Assembly: GCA_019843655.1 (NCBI GenBank)
Contig: JACDQD010000102.1
Location: forward strand, 5,961,501-6,025,500
Direction of reading: 5' to 3'
Source: Lethocerus indicus
Taxonomy: Eukaryota > Arthropoda > Insecta > Hemiptera > Belostomatidae
DNA length: 64,000 bases
Numbering within the stretch: position 1 is the first letter of the stretch; the number at the start of each line of letters is the position of its first letter. Under the pieces are notes generated by a model. That model had not been told where the DNA came from. It did no database searches and worked only from the letters and a program-made list of their open reading frames with translations. Position numbers and translations under genes: made by a program. Shown in pieces: positions 43,620 to 57,109 of the stretch.

Positions 43620-46600
43620 TGAAAAAATACTAAATACAGAATAAATACATTTCGGATTCAGAATCAAGAAAAATCTTAGTGATTCCTGAATGGATGTTCA
43701 ACGAGTAGGGAAGGTCCACTGGAAATATGTTTTATGCATTGCCGCCATTCGCATTGCCTACGCATGCACCTTCGCCAATGGTTCTATTCCCAGGGCGAAC
43801 ACTGGCAACAACCCGCCACCGAGCAATCACAAAAGAGCGGGTAATGCATCAGGGACGTTGAGAGCGAATTATCATATTTCAAAACGTCGGAGGGTACGGG
43901 TTAATTTAAGACGGGCAGGACCTTAATCGAGCCGCGGCAATCCATCATGCCTCCGATCGGAGGGCGCCCCTCCAAACATCTACCTCAAACTCCCAATGAC
44001 TGGCCAAACCGTGTTACAACTGAAATTGTTAACAGAAATACTATATTTTTCAACGTATCGTTATTTAACAATTGCTAAACTCCTTCTATATCACAATCTA
44101 CGATACCTCTTCATACCGGTCATATATGCATACCTACCTTAACGAAATTTCATATTTCAAGATAACTGCACTGTATACTTTGATTGTAGTTATTCTAATA
44201 AATCGCAGTTCAGTCAAAGTTGTTGGAATTCGACGAAAGCGAAAACCTCCGGATACGGACGTTTAGGTTAAAAAAAGGAGAGGAAACAGACGTCCGCTAG
44301 ACCAAACACATTTTCAACTATCTCTCCTACGAAGTGGCCGTGTTTTAACTGCCTAGTGACACACTTACAACACCAATAAACATATGCTGTAATTAGTGGC
44401 CTGTTGCGATCATTTTGTCTTCACCGTTCGGAGTATTAACTAACTATTTTACACTTAAATGAGCAGGTGTTTTCGCGCGCGATCAGGATTTTTTGTACGC
44501 ATTTCGTGTTCTTTTTATTCCTTTTTACGAGAAAGCAATCATTACGCGTAATGAGTTTGAGCTCTAACTCGAAACCTACCCCGACAGGCTTATTCGTGTC
44601 GCACTTTTCAAAAATTAATTCTAACGAAACAAAGCGCTAATGATTGGTCTCTACGGTGAGAAACAGAACTCAGAAAGAGTATAGAAACAGAAAAGGACTT
44701 TCATCCATTTAAGAACCTACCGAAATTTCCACAAGGGCGGATTAATTATAGGTCGCGATTAATTTAATTATCGGGCCTCCTGGGTCATAACTGGGCACAA
44801 TTCATTTGTGCCGACGGCCCAACAGTTGTGAACTGGGTGGCGGGCCCCGATCGGATGCGTATCCGATGATTGATACCGAGGAGGTGGTGGAGGCCGGCTC
44901 GGAGCTTGTTAAACCAGCTGTCGTTGGAGAGAGCGCCGATAAATTCGCTCCGGGCACTCGCCTAATTATACTCAGCGGTGGAGTCGCGCGTTCGGCCTCT
45001 AAAGCAGGTGCGCCCCGACCCGGTCTTTTTTGCCGGCCCCGACCGAACCCGACCCAACGGAAATGTGCCCACTTCTAAATGACGGAACACGATTATGAAC
45101 GCGACTGTAGACCAACCATTCCATGTTACGGTCGGACATATGCTCTAATACAAATAAAAATGAAATATACAAATAAAATGTCCTCGCTCGAGTATTTCTG
45201 TTTCCTCTCCGTATTCCCAGGCAACGCTGAATCATTCAAAAATCACCTCGCTGCTTGACGTTATAACTTATAAAATAATAATAACGTCTAAAATAACCTA
45301 TGTCAGTTTCTATAATTTATAGGTTCGAATTATTTAATTGTAAAAACAAGGAGAAAGGTAAACATTAAGGCAGTCACATTGTGTAACCCGGATATTTCAT
45401 CCGCAGCCCCCACGAATATAATAGTACTCCAGTACTCTTCCAATAATACTAACATATAGCCAATATCCACAGATGGGTTCAACAATCAGATTGGTATAGC
45501 GGATGTTTTTTACATAGGATAAGTCCAATAGTTGGAAATGACTAGTAATATCTTGCAAAAAAATGACAGAAATCAGCTCTTTCCCAAGCTGTTGAAAGCG
45601 GCCATATAGCGGCCATTGGTAAATTCTTAAGACAATGTTGGCACACGTCCACTAAAATAATTTTACAGTACCAAATAAAGTTTTCATAACGTGACCATCT
45701 TCTAATAGGGGTCCACAAAATGTCTCTACCCCGTGACAAACATTACGAGCACGTTGCACGTATAAATAAATAATAGGTCGAAAACAACGGAGCACAAATG
45801 AATTACAAAAATCCATTTAAAAAAGTACGCTCAGTGCTGAACTGAAGGGACGAGGCAATTAAGCGGAGAACGGTTGGAAGAGCGGTCGCGCCTCGTACAC
45901 AATCCGGCGTCCGACTCAGGAAGAACATCGTTTCCATTCACAAATTGGTCCAATTAACCGGCCAATTATGGACCCTTTTAGAACTCGAGGACATCCCACG
46001 GACGGCACCGAACACACCCTCCGGCAGTTCGGACCGGACCGGACAGACAAACGGCTACTCGAAAAGACCGACCGGTCAATTAGGGGGATATCAGAATGCT
46101 AGCGGGTTGTACAAGAATTGTGTTACAATGTAAAAGCGCGTTGTACCTTCACAATGTACGCGTTCGATTCGAAAAACCGATGGTGTAATGTATTACATTA
46201 TTTAGCGTTAACAAGTTTTCTTTGTCTCAGGGATTTTTATAAACTACGACATGGTATTCGAGGAAAAGGGACTAATGGCTGGCGCTGGAGGAAGGAGAAA
46301 AATTAGTACAAGTAAACTTGGTTATACCAGTCTTGAGCAATGGAGTGGGTTATCCGAGCAGTTTCGAAAGCAAAAAAAACCAGAAAGATTCCTAGGCCGG
46401 TACCGAAATCGGACTCTATCTGGTAGGTAAACCGAAGTGGGAAGACACGAGTGTGGCTACGGCCGAAACAGAAATGCGATAGGGAATGCGACCGGCGGGA
46501 CTGGTTTTCTTAAATAATTCACTTCGATCCCCCCTTCCAGCCTTCAGTCACGGTTTTTAGCCGGTAATGAATTCGATTAGTAACTCCATAATACAATTCA

Positions 46601-48430
46601 GCACGGACAAGCTGTAATTTTCCCCGGACGTACGGATACATAAAAGGAACGCGGGGCGGTACAATTTATTTCTCAGTTAATATTTGAACAGGGAGGTCTC
46701 AACTCACGCGTCGCGAATATTTTATTCGAGATTTGGGCCGTCGAATCTAGCCGTACGCAGAATATCAGGGATATTCTACTACCGGTAGTTCCAGAACTAC
46801 AGATCTGGAACGAGCGGAATAAATCGAAGGTAGAAACACATTTCGGTTAACACTTTCGTCAAAATAGTTTTTTACTCACCGACGGACATATTATTCTCGA
46901 AGTCGTAAAAACCATGGAAACATCTGAGAAACTCACCTGCAACAAAGGAAAAGAAAAGGACATTAGCATTTCTCATGTATAAGATATTAGAATGTCTTTA
47001 TATTTCTGGTTTAAAACGGTTGAAAACGAAAATATAACTGCAAGTTTCCTTTTAATCGAATGATCAAATAAAATCTGACATAAATGTGTGAATTTCCATT
47101 CTGTTAAGCATAAGAAATTAAATTATGAGCATAATTACTGAAGAATTCTTCCTGTGGGGTTTATCGGTAATTGGTCGCTGCAGATCAGTAACCTTTGGTC
47201 ATCCCGAAAGATCGAACAATGGTGAATGGCCGGTAAATTGCATTTTAGACAAAATAATATTTCAGAACATCCAACGCCTAGTCACAAGTATAAATATAAC
47301 TGGTACTAACATCATATCCTGTAATCGAGGGGTGTCTAAAACTGAACACAAAATTATCCAATGTGCCGGCTTGATATTGCCCCTACCCCTACATTAAGTT
47401 TATTATACACCAGTTGGAAAGCCAGGAAAAACGGCTCAATTCTTTCAATGCTAGTTCTGTTTCTAACAAAAGTATACTTATAGCCCTGCTTACAAAATGC
47501 TAACCTTAGTTATGAATTAGTAATTAAAAACTTGGCTATATACATGAAAATATAGAAGAAAGAAGTAAGATAAATGAAACTAGACAGTTTCTTATAATTA
47601 ATTCACATTGACACTACGCCAAAAATGGCTAATTTATTTTTAAATGTTAACTCTATTCAATTTTATTACGGTCAAATAATTGACAAGTCAACCGGATTTA
47701 GTATATTTCTCAGGTGATCGGAGACGGTTTAGAATATAATCCTCGCAACTATAGGCCACCACACACCTGCTTTTTTATCGTTCACAAGGTGCTTCAGAAT
47801 TTTTTATTTAATAAATATTAAGAGTTACATTTTCAATTATGTATCAGTCAGTACTGTCAACAGAGCATATAATATGAATGGGTGATAATATTTCAAACAG
47901 TTATAAATAAATTAATTGTTTAATAATGTTCCTCGAAGTATTACGTTATTATGCCGTAATTGTTAATCACTAGAACATAGGCTGCCCTCTAATTCTTGCT
48001 GCTAAAGCATACACGGTAACGTAATATTCTGTCCATTGGAGTGAGATAATGTCCAAGTACCGTTATGAATTCAAGGCCGCGTTAATTGCTATGAATTTAA
48101 ATTACATAATAGCTTTCATTTTTCCATCTTAGTTTCGATTTAAAGCTGAAAAGTACAATAGCAAACTTTCAATCCACGTTTGTAATCAATTAAAAAAAAA
48201 TTCACGATTAGGGCCACTAGGAGTACGAACCGACAAAATATTACGAACCGAATCACGAATCACTCTTTCAATTATTCAGATAAAAACTTATTAATACCAT
48301 TTAATGGACAAAAATATACAACAAAATATTTGTGCCTGATTGGAAAACATATGGTTGATATAACGTATAACAGAATAGAAGAAACTAAGACTGCAATAAA
48401 GCCGGTTGAATTGAGGCCAAAGGCTGGCCA
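43620..48430. other. noncoding; GC-rich island near 44.8-45.06 kb
   Basis: The island contains two small palindromes: GGCACAA-5-TTGTGCC at 44794-44812 and ATCGGAT-4-ATCCGAT at 44850-44867. A 90-codon open frame crosses it but matches no family I know. The rest is AT-rich spacer. Confidence 0.5.
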
Positions 48431-48440
48431 TATCGACTTT

Positions 48441-48463
48441 CCGCCATTTTACTTCCGCTTCCG
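48441..48463 (+). promoter_or_regulatory. composite YY1/PHO plus double ETS site
   Basis: CCGCCATTTT (YY1/PHO core GCCAT) is followed at once by ACTTCCG and CTTCCG, the reverse complements of the ETS core CGGAAG. Such adjacency is typical of TATA-less promoters or Polycomb-type elements. No gene start is visible beside it. Confidence 0.4.
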
Positions 48464-50529
48464 ATAGGGAACGAAAACATTCAACAGTCGGCGTAACTTA
48501 ATCTAGTTCATTGTAATTTTACAGTTATTCGACTGCTGATTATTCGCATTCACAGGGAATACCGATAAACACGTACCGTTCAAATTGTTGTTGGTTATTT
48601 ACGCCAACAGGAAAAACTGACGGCCGCCAATTCACACTTAACAGTGAATTAATACCGATTAATTAGTATCGATTAAAATTGGGAATATTTAATTCTAATA
48701 CAAAATCCCTAAATATCGCTCCCTTCCGACTCTACGCTCGACAGAGGCTGGCAGTATGTTCCGTCACCACCTGATAGATAACTCACTTTAACAATGGCGA
48801 AATGCAATAGAAACAGTGGCTAACAGAGCAAATTGAAACAGAAAACGCGGATTTTCCGATACTAATCGCCAATATATGGTATTGATTTTTGCTCCCAAAC
48901 GTAACGTGTTGGTAATCCCACAGCAGACGAGTTTCAGATTGAAAACTCGGTATTAACTACAATTGGGAGCAGTTCCAACACATTTTATTTTCGGGCGAGC
49001 ACAACCTGTGGACGCAGATGTCCGTCGACGGAGGAAGTCTGACTGAAGAGATTTCAGCCGCACGCCCCCCGCTCCATCACCAGTCGAACTGAAACGTCAA
49101 GTTTATTTACGGTGGTCCCGCATCTATTATTAACGGGCGAATGTTTCCGAGAATATTTTTTCACTCCCGGATAATTTTAGGGCGTGTTTTTCCAGCGATC
49201 AGATAGCCGGAGAAGCGTGCTTCCGGCCTTTCAAATAGTTGCCGGACCATGTCTGAAGTGGCCGCAGGGATAAAGGTTACCCACAATCCCTGACGTGTAA
49301 AGGAGGCTCACTTGAACTGGTGCTGACAATGGGACCCGGACTGTAAGCTGACTTGTAGCGAGCAACAAGCTGCCCGCGCCACCCGGACAAAAAGCTAGTT
49401 ACAGTTTCGTGATTGTAGATGGGTTAAGTTTTATTGTAGATGGCTTGATTTTGGATGGACAGTCTTCATTAGGGTCTCTAAATGTCTAAAATTGGTATTT
49501 TGCTTCGGGTATTAGTGTTGTTTCGGATTATTGAAATATAACAGTCAGATTCGGCGTTCATTAGAAACGCGGGATTGAAAAAAATATTTATGTCACATGT
49601 GGAAAGCTCTTTATCTTCTCGACTATCACTTTTTTCTCAATAGATTAAACGACTGTATGCATGCAAATTAAATAATTAATAGCTAACATACAAGGTATTT
49701 CCAAGAATTGTTTAAAAATTCTGCAGGATAAGCCGCAAAAAACTCAACCGGACCCGAAATAAACATGGAAAATTCTACTTCTGGACGTTATTCCGAACGG
49801 TTGACCGCGGACTGGGAGAGAAAAACAAAAATTTTAACGGGGGAAAAAGGAAATGGGGCTAATTGAGGGAGTGGGTGAGTATTGGAGGGGGGATGGAACC
49901 GGGGGTGGGGTCCGACAATGGGACGGTGATGGGCAGGGGCCCTCCGCGATTGATTCAGAGCCAGGTTGAAGCGGAGGCGGGGCGGGGGCGGGGGCGACAA
50001 TGCCCCGTCTGTCGGACCACCCCTCAATGAATTGTGACCCGAGTGTCGGAGATAATGGAACCCCCTCCCCCACCCCAAACCCATACCAACAAACCGCTCA
50101 CAGCTCCGCTATCCACTTCAAAGTACCACCACACCACCATCACACTGCATTCGCCGACTGCCACCCCACCCGGCCGGCTCCAATAACACACGTGTTAAGA
50201 CAATATATGTCAGCCAAGTATGGAGACCGCCGGTGGCATCAGAGGCACTGTCAATTAGATTATTAATTAAAATCTCACCCGAGTTAAGAGGAATATTAAT
50301 TTTATATTTTATATTATAAGCCGTAAGTATAAAATCCGTTTACATATAAAAATACATTTAAAAATAAAAAAGCGAGGCGCACAATTTACTGGGAACCCGC
50401 TCAAATTGCGTGCATAATTTTTGTGATATCGATACCGCGAAAAATAATTGTATAACACGTTCCGCGAAACAAGTATTATACAAATGTGAAGTGTGGAATC
50501 GCTCCGATTAATGGAAAATGAAATGAATG

Positions 50530-51520
50530 ACCGTTACGTTCAGAGCGGGTGAAGGACGACGCTAGGGGATCGTTCAACGGTTTACAATTGTCACAATAAA
50601 TCAGCCCGTAATATTTAATTCGCTCATTAATGTCCACTAATATCCCGACAACCGTTAAAGCGTGAAACGGGCCGTACTAAGGCGGAGGGCCCCATTAAAT
50701 TCTAGCTGGCTTCCGGGCGGAGAGTGCGCGCGCTGGAGGCCGCCGGCCCCTAATGACACAGCCGGCTCGTCGTAAATGAAGTGTTACCCGGGGGCGGGCT
50801 CCGTCTCATTTACATATCGGGGAGGAGTTACTGCCCGCTTAAAACCCTTCCCCTCAAACTCACCGCTATCAAATAAGACGGTCGCGCCGTTTCCGAATAT
50901 GTCCGTCATTAGTTAACCTAATTTGAAGGTTATCACGCTGTAAATCTTGCCGCCGCTTCGGGGGTTTAATAATTGTTGAAAGTGTGGCGGTATCCTCCCC
51001 CACGACGATTTGTTTCTCCCCAAGACGCAAATTTATCGCTCAAACTTTTCCACTTTTTATTTCCACCGCGTAAAGGCGCGATTTCGTTTCTAAGTATTTT
51101 CTAGCCTCTAGTATTTACAACCTGTGGCAATAATCTCGAAATCGACGATCGTTAACTAATCACAAAAGTTCGATAGTACAATATTATAATTGCGTTAATT
51201 ATTGAAAAATTTAAGTTTGTTATTTACGTTTAAAATGTACAGGGAGCAGAATACAGGCTTAGTAGACGACATAAACTTAAATTGCCGTTGTAACTAACAA
51301 CACGGTACAACTAAATTTAATTTGAACCCTAGCCCGGCGTGCCATAATTGGCGCGGAAGAGAGAATAGGCCCTGATTCATTGCCCGCCCCCTAGCATGAA
51401 GCGTTTACAAGGGGGATAAACCGAGGCAATTAGCGGGCGGTCTGATTTTACGAGCGCCGGCTGATGTTTGGCAGAGGCGGCGTAACTTCAAACGCCCTTC
51501 CAACCCCGATCGGTCATCAA
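50530..51520. promoter_or_regulatory. GC-rich island with homeodomain/POU-like sites, candidate cis-regulatory module
   Basis: A noncoding block in which GC-rich sequence alternates with AT-core sites: CTCATTAATGTCC, CCATTAAATTC, CTAATGACACAGCC, CATTTACATATC, CATAATTGG and GGCAATTAGCGGG. It carries the CTCF-like site at 51384-51394. The dense mix of intact homeodomain cores in GC-rich DNA is what developmental enhancers look like; no conservation data are available here. Confidence 0.4.
51384..51394 (-). promoter_or_regulatory. CTCF-like core
   Basis: CTAGGGGGCGG on the minus strand fits all 11 positions of the SYAGRKGGCRS part of the CTCF core. Confidence 0.4.
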
Positions 51521-52309
51521 TTTAAGGCAATTCTTAAAAATACACCTTCGGTAATCAAATTGGTAATCAAGATTGCGGTAATCTTCATGCATTGGTCATG
51601 AAGAACGAGTCGTGAAGACGTAGAGAAGAATAAAAGCCGGTCTGCTGGTCGAACGCGGTCAATATTGAATAATACTAATAGTTATAATATCCACCTCAAC
51701 ATAGACATCAAGCGATTACAACAAAACAGAAGGAGTTAACTACTAGCGGTGAAGTCACGCAAATCAATTATCGGAAGAAACTCCAAAAAAAAGATTAGTC
51801 GTAACAATTAGCTTTAGGAGTATAAACGAATAAGCCGAGCGATTTAAAAGTGGACGTCGGCAGTCTGTCGTCGTCCCAATAAGGAATTTCACGACCGATA
51901 GATTTCAGCCTTCATTACAGTTCGATGTTCCACTTACACGGCGGGATCCATTTCCCCCGACTCGTTCCGACTTGGGATAAAAAGCTACGATAATATGCGG
52001 CCGGGAGAAGACAACGACGACAAAGTAAATTATACGGCTAAAAATTTCCATCATGAGTCACGAGTTATGAGTAACAATCGGAAACGGGACACCAGGACGG
52101 CTCATACATTACCGATTACGAGAGGCAATTTACTCCGGCAATTTTCCGGACGCTGTTATTTTTTTCCAGATATTTTAGCCTGATATTCCACATTTGACAA
52201 GAATAATTATTTACTGCCGAAAACCGAGGATGAAAAACCCATTTCTCATTGGTTTGAAATAATCCAAGAGCTTGCTCATTATATATTATAAACGGTAAAA
52301 GTAGTGTTT

Positions 52310-52333
52310 ATTACCGATATTATTATCGGTAAT
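52310..52333. repeat. perfect hairpin, ATTACCGATA arms
   Basis: Ten-base arms ATTACCGATA / TATCGGTAAT with loop TTAT. Isolated in AT-rich DNA. Confidence 0.8.
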
Positions 52334-52339
52334 TGCAAC

Positions 52340-54900
52340 TGTTGTGAATATACTTAACGCGGATGTAGGGTCCGAAATAAGTTCAATCAATTTAACAAGT
52401 CGGAAGTATTGGTACCCCCAAATGGGTTTAGAAACTCGTTTAGTTTTCCCAAATAATAAATTCCCTACAGTCGATGTTTATATTACAGTGGACAAATCGT
52501 CATATTAAACCATTCGAATAATCTAAACCTATTCTGTGGGAACTGTGGAGTAGATGATGTTGCACGGCGGTCGCTTACGCAACCCGCCCGGCTGGGAACA
52601 CGATCCAAGAAAGGCTCGTGACGAATTAGCCGCAGTACGTAGGCCCTAATACTTGTCGAGCCGCTGCACTAATTATATCATTATGAGTCACGCACGACAA
52701 TCGCATGACCCAAATGTCTGGCAGATACTTTTTTTACGTTTTTTAAAGGACGACGCCAACGGATAAAACAATCGGCGTAGGGCTTTTAAACTCCCCAAGT
52801 CGGTTTATCTCGGTTAATATTTCCGAAAGTCATCCTCGGAAACGGTAAAGGCAGAAGTTTCCCCTTCCTCGCTATCTTTATTTCAGAAGTTTCCCACTAC
52901 CGTGTCCCCCCCTGGGGAAAACGCCCTCTAATAAACGCTATAGCCAATGCACGTTACTTGAATCAGTGAAATTCATACAGTTTACGATATACTTAACGAT
53001 TAATGGCCGGTGGCTCGCTCCCAACGTTGCTACTACCGTTTTATAATACCGTACACCATACCCCTCAACTGTGTTTTGCGTCCGTATACGGCACAGCACA
53101 GAATACTGAAAATCAGGAGCTACTTACGCATGTTATAATTTTTTATACTTTAATCTAGCCGGGAGATGGTACTTCCGTTAATCCGGAATCGAGCCATCAA
53201 CTTTAAATACCTGAATGAGCCGGGATACTCGCTGTTAGTAAATGGTACTCATAGTCATGCATACTTTAATCGTCAAACGAGCCTATATCAAGGCCGCATC
53301 TACAATTATAGTTATTAACGTGTTCATCGGTCAGTTACGTAAATAACAGTAAGTAGTCAGTGACAGGAAATCGAATAAAGAATCTAACGCTGTAATTAAA
53401 TCCTTAAACTTTGAAACAGTGAGGAAATCAATATTTATTTAGAATGGTTTATTAGAATGAATTGTCACCAATGAAGGATCATAATGTTACCAATAAAACG
53501 TTTAAAGACTACATACACAAGCCATGCTGTGGGGCTCACGAAATAAGGGAAAAATGTTTTTTAAGAAATTACAGCCTTCCTAAACATCGAGGTTTATACA
53601 ACAATTATTATGAGATAATACTTCAGAAGGTTTATGAGTCAACACCAATTGATCGACAGGAATGTAATTGATGAGTCAACTCCAAGGTGACCCGAGTTTC
53701 AACTAGCTAGCCACTAAGGGCACCAAAAAGCAACCAAAAAGCCCCAGAAGAGTAGCGTACTAATGCTCGGTCTTTTGTATTTATACGATTGATACTCTTG
53801 AACAGCGCCTAAGAGAAACCTAAATAAATATACAATCGTACGAGAGGATACCGCACAGCGCTTTAAGAAGATAAATCATAGGAGGAAAAAAAGGACCAGT
53901 AACCGACGGAATGACTCAAAGACAAATACTGTCATTCAAAAAGGACTCACATCCGGCGGAAGTCGCACCGCGAACGGCTCCACAACCGAATACAAGTTGG
54001 AAGAAGATTCAATCGCTTTTTAGTATATCTGTGTTTATAAGAGAAATGGCCCTCCATAGTGATTTCGAGCGTGAATTTCGCGACTTGAGTCAGCTAACGG
54101 CCAGGAATGAATCACTGGCAAATAATTTCCGAGCCTAAGTTCAAGGCAGAGCATAGCTAGAATTCTGATTAGGTGGAAGAAATTCATTATATAACTTATC
54201 AAATATTACAAGACCATTCATAATAGATTTTGAGTAAACCGAGAGCGTTGTTACAGACTGAAAGTTAAATGAAATTGACATGCTGATGTAACGAGAATTA
54301 ATTCCCATCCAGCGGTGAATGTATTTGTACCTACACATATAATTAGCCGCGTGAATTCCTTACGATCTGATTTATAATCGTTTCTAAAAATGTTAACCAC
54401 ATGCCCCGTCTTATATCCACTATCAGAATCTATAACGCTTTGCCACCTAACGAAAACCACGACTCTTTCTAAACCCTATCATACAATTGGTATTGTGGCC
54501 GGTTACAGTATAAAGTGCAGTTATTTTCCCGGTTTTAATTGCTGTTTTTCAACATTAGAAAGCTATCTGTCGTTCCATATAACCCAGTTGTAATCGCCTT
54601 GACATTAGCGAAGGGAAGTGAATAATAGAGCCGTAAAATAGTCGCTGGCGCAATTAAAAAGTTCAGTTAATTTATTCAATAAAATGTTTTCAGAATTTGT
54701 TCAAAGACAATATTGGAAAAACGTGTACGTGCTATAATTTAAATTTACGATTTTATTGGGTTTAATATTTAAATATGAAATTTATACGATAAGAACAATA
54801 AGGAAATGAACATGTACTGACGCACGTGACGGGTACTGGGGTCTAAGGGACACAAAAATCGGGGTACACTCTGGCTATAAGGCGATATACAAATGTGCAC
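52340..54900. other. noncoding, nothing recognised
   Basis: AT-rich to mixed sequence without an identifiable gene, RNA or repeat. Confidence 0.5.
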
Positions 54901-54939
54901 TTATACTATGCCGCTGACCTGTCTCTGACTGGGCACAAT

Positions 54940-55280
54940 TACGTTTTGGTATTGACCCTGCCAGTGGCCGGGATGTTACAGGCTGAGGTTAACTTGCGGC
55001 GGACCCGAGACATGACAGCTAAGGCCGGTCCTGAATTTGCATAACTGGCCTCTGGCCCGGGGCGGGGGCGTCTAACGGCAAATATAGCCGTGCAATTAAT
55101 AACACCATAAGAGCGGCAATTTAAATTTATCAAATTACACGCGCCACCGCGGAGGGCCTTATAATCAATTCCTGACTCGTTCTCGAATCAATATTTTTAT
55201 CGGTCAATTAAGACCGAGGAGTCGAGCGGTTAATTTAAATTAAAGCCTGCCCAAGACGCAAAACAAGTCTGTACCCGGAG
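54940..55280. promoter_or_regulatory. candidate cis-regulatory island with octamer and paired TAAT sites
   Basis: An octamer ATTTGCAT at 55035-55042 is followed by a GC-rich segment. A near-perfect CGGTC-AATTAA-GACCG repeat comes next, then the 14-bp perfect palindrome TTAATTTAAATTAA at 55230-55243 (two facing homeodomain cores). Inference from motif content only. Confidence 0.35.
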
Positions 55281-56925
55281 GATAATCGGGTCTCTAGTTA
55301 TAGAAAATTCACCTGCGCGCAAATAACAAATATCAAATAAGATCGAATTTTATCAAATGTACTTAACCAATGTGGGTCATGACAAAAAAACCGGCTTAAA
55401 TGAGCAACAGAACAAAATAATTCCAGAAAACGCTCGTTTTGTTAAATACACAATCGTGTCGTGTTGAGCGTGCCCTTATAACAGCGCAATATATTATCAA
55501 ACAATTCGGGCATTATTTTGGTACTTTCTCTCGATTTTCGGATTTTTCCTTTCGCTTTTTTGGTCTTAAGCTAGAAAGATTTCGACTGCGCGTGCCATAA
55601 AAATTCTCTCGCACTATAACCGGCGACAAGAATGATCGAGGTTTAGGTTTCCATTTTTCCATATAAAGGCGACATATATGTTTATTAACTGATCCATAAA
55701 TAAAGATTAATCTACCGCGGGAGTCTTTAGGAAACGACGTTGAAAAAAAATATAGAGCCGCAATAGAAATATCTCCGGCTGCTGTCCCGGGCGGATGGAA
55801 ACGATATTTTTCCACGGGCGTAGGAAGTCCATGAATCATCCTCGACATAAAAGGGAAAAGTGGAAGGTCGCCGGCTATCCCTGGAAGGAAGCGATCCGAC
55901 GGCAATCGTGTGTAATTCCTCCGAAGATTGCGGAGACGATGGAGGAAAAAGGACTAAGAAACTGCTTAGGCATGAACGAGATATCCTGCGTTCCTGGCGA
56001 ACGTTTAAATTATAGGCTACGATTTCCGCAGGAGATTTCGCCACGATGAGCTCACTCCCCCCTTTGCCATCAAAGCCCATAAGAACGATAAGCCGGTGCC
56101 GATAGGGCATGGTCCGTACCCTACGCTAGGACCCCGGCAGTAACCGGGCGAAAGGAATAATTTTAAATAAGTCGTCGCACCGTATGTTAAAAACCATCCG
56201 GTTTACCTGCAATATGAATTATTATCACTCCTTTCCTCTTGCAGACGAAACACGCTCGACTCCTTTGATAAATTAAGTAAATTTTAATCGCGATCAATAC
56301 ACAATTTCGATATTACCTTCAATTATGGTTATTACTTCTATTATCGCGTGTTTATATTCTCTTATAAAGTAATATGCGAAACGAGGAATCTCGCGAAGGA
56401 GAGACTGCGATTTTATAATACTGCCTCGGGCGAGAAATAGCAAGTCACGGTACTGACGGTTAAGAAGAAAAGTGCGCAAAAACGACGAACACATAATAAA
56501 CGCTGGACGCGGGTAAATTATTATGTTGACGAGATGATAGATTGCATGAATCGGTAGTTTTTCTTAAGAGTACGATTAAAGAGTTGTTAATCCCACGTCA
56601 GATCGAAAGCGACTCACACACATCATACGAGTCGGAGCAGAAAAAATATAGTATTCGTTTTCAGTGAAGTATAGAAAAGGTTTCGATTACATTCATACGT
56701 TGAGGCTTCCTATTCCGCAATATCTAGCCGGTTAGCAGATTTTCTGCGGCGAGGTCAAATAAGAGCATTAGATTGGTTCAATTGTTGAATGGCCCAGCAT
56801 TCCAAAATAAAGCAGGAGATAAAATAAAAGACGGATATTTTTTCAATATTTTAAAACTTAATCCAATTACAAAACACGTCCATAATCCTAAGTTGGAGTG
56901 TTGTGAGATTCTACGTTTTTTCTCA

Positions 56926-57089
56926 TTAACCCTTTCGCTCCGACGGGCGTACATATACGCCCTCGAAGAATGACCATTTATGTACGAAGAGCGTACGTAC
57001 ATATACGCTCTGAAGAAGTGGTACTCAGTAATGCGGTCCGTTCACAGCGATCACATTGTGGCGCAAGCGCTCCGTAGCGAAAGGGTTAA
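56926..57089. mobile_element. piggyBac-type MITE (156 bp plus TTAA duplications)
   Basis: TTAA target duplications lie at 56926-56929 and 57086-57089. Between them is a 156-bp element, 56930-57085, starting CCCTTTCGCTCCG and ending CGTAGCGAAAGGG. The terminal inverted repeats therefore match at 12 of 13 positions. TTAA plus CCC...GGG ends is diagnostic of the piggyBac superfamily. Inside are two hairpins with the same TACATATACG-type core: GGGCGTA-CATA-TACGCCC (56945-56962) and GAGCGTA-8-TACGCTC (56989-57010). There is no transposase, so it would need one in trans. Confidence 0.88.
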
Positions 57090-57109
57090 TGGTCATCAGG
57101 ACAACACCT

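Noticed and set aside
44806..45078. 90-codon plus-strand frame with a protein-like middle (DTEEVVEAG...)
   Set aside because: No family match I know, no splice or start context, and it sits in a CpG-rich island where frames stay open by composition.
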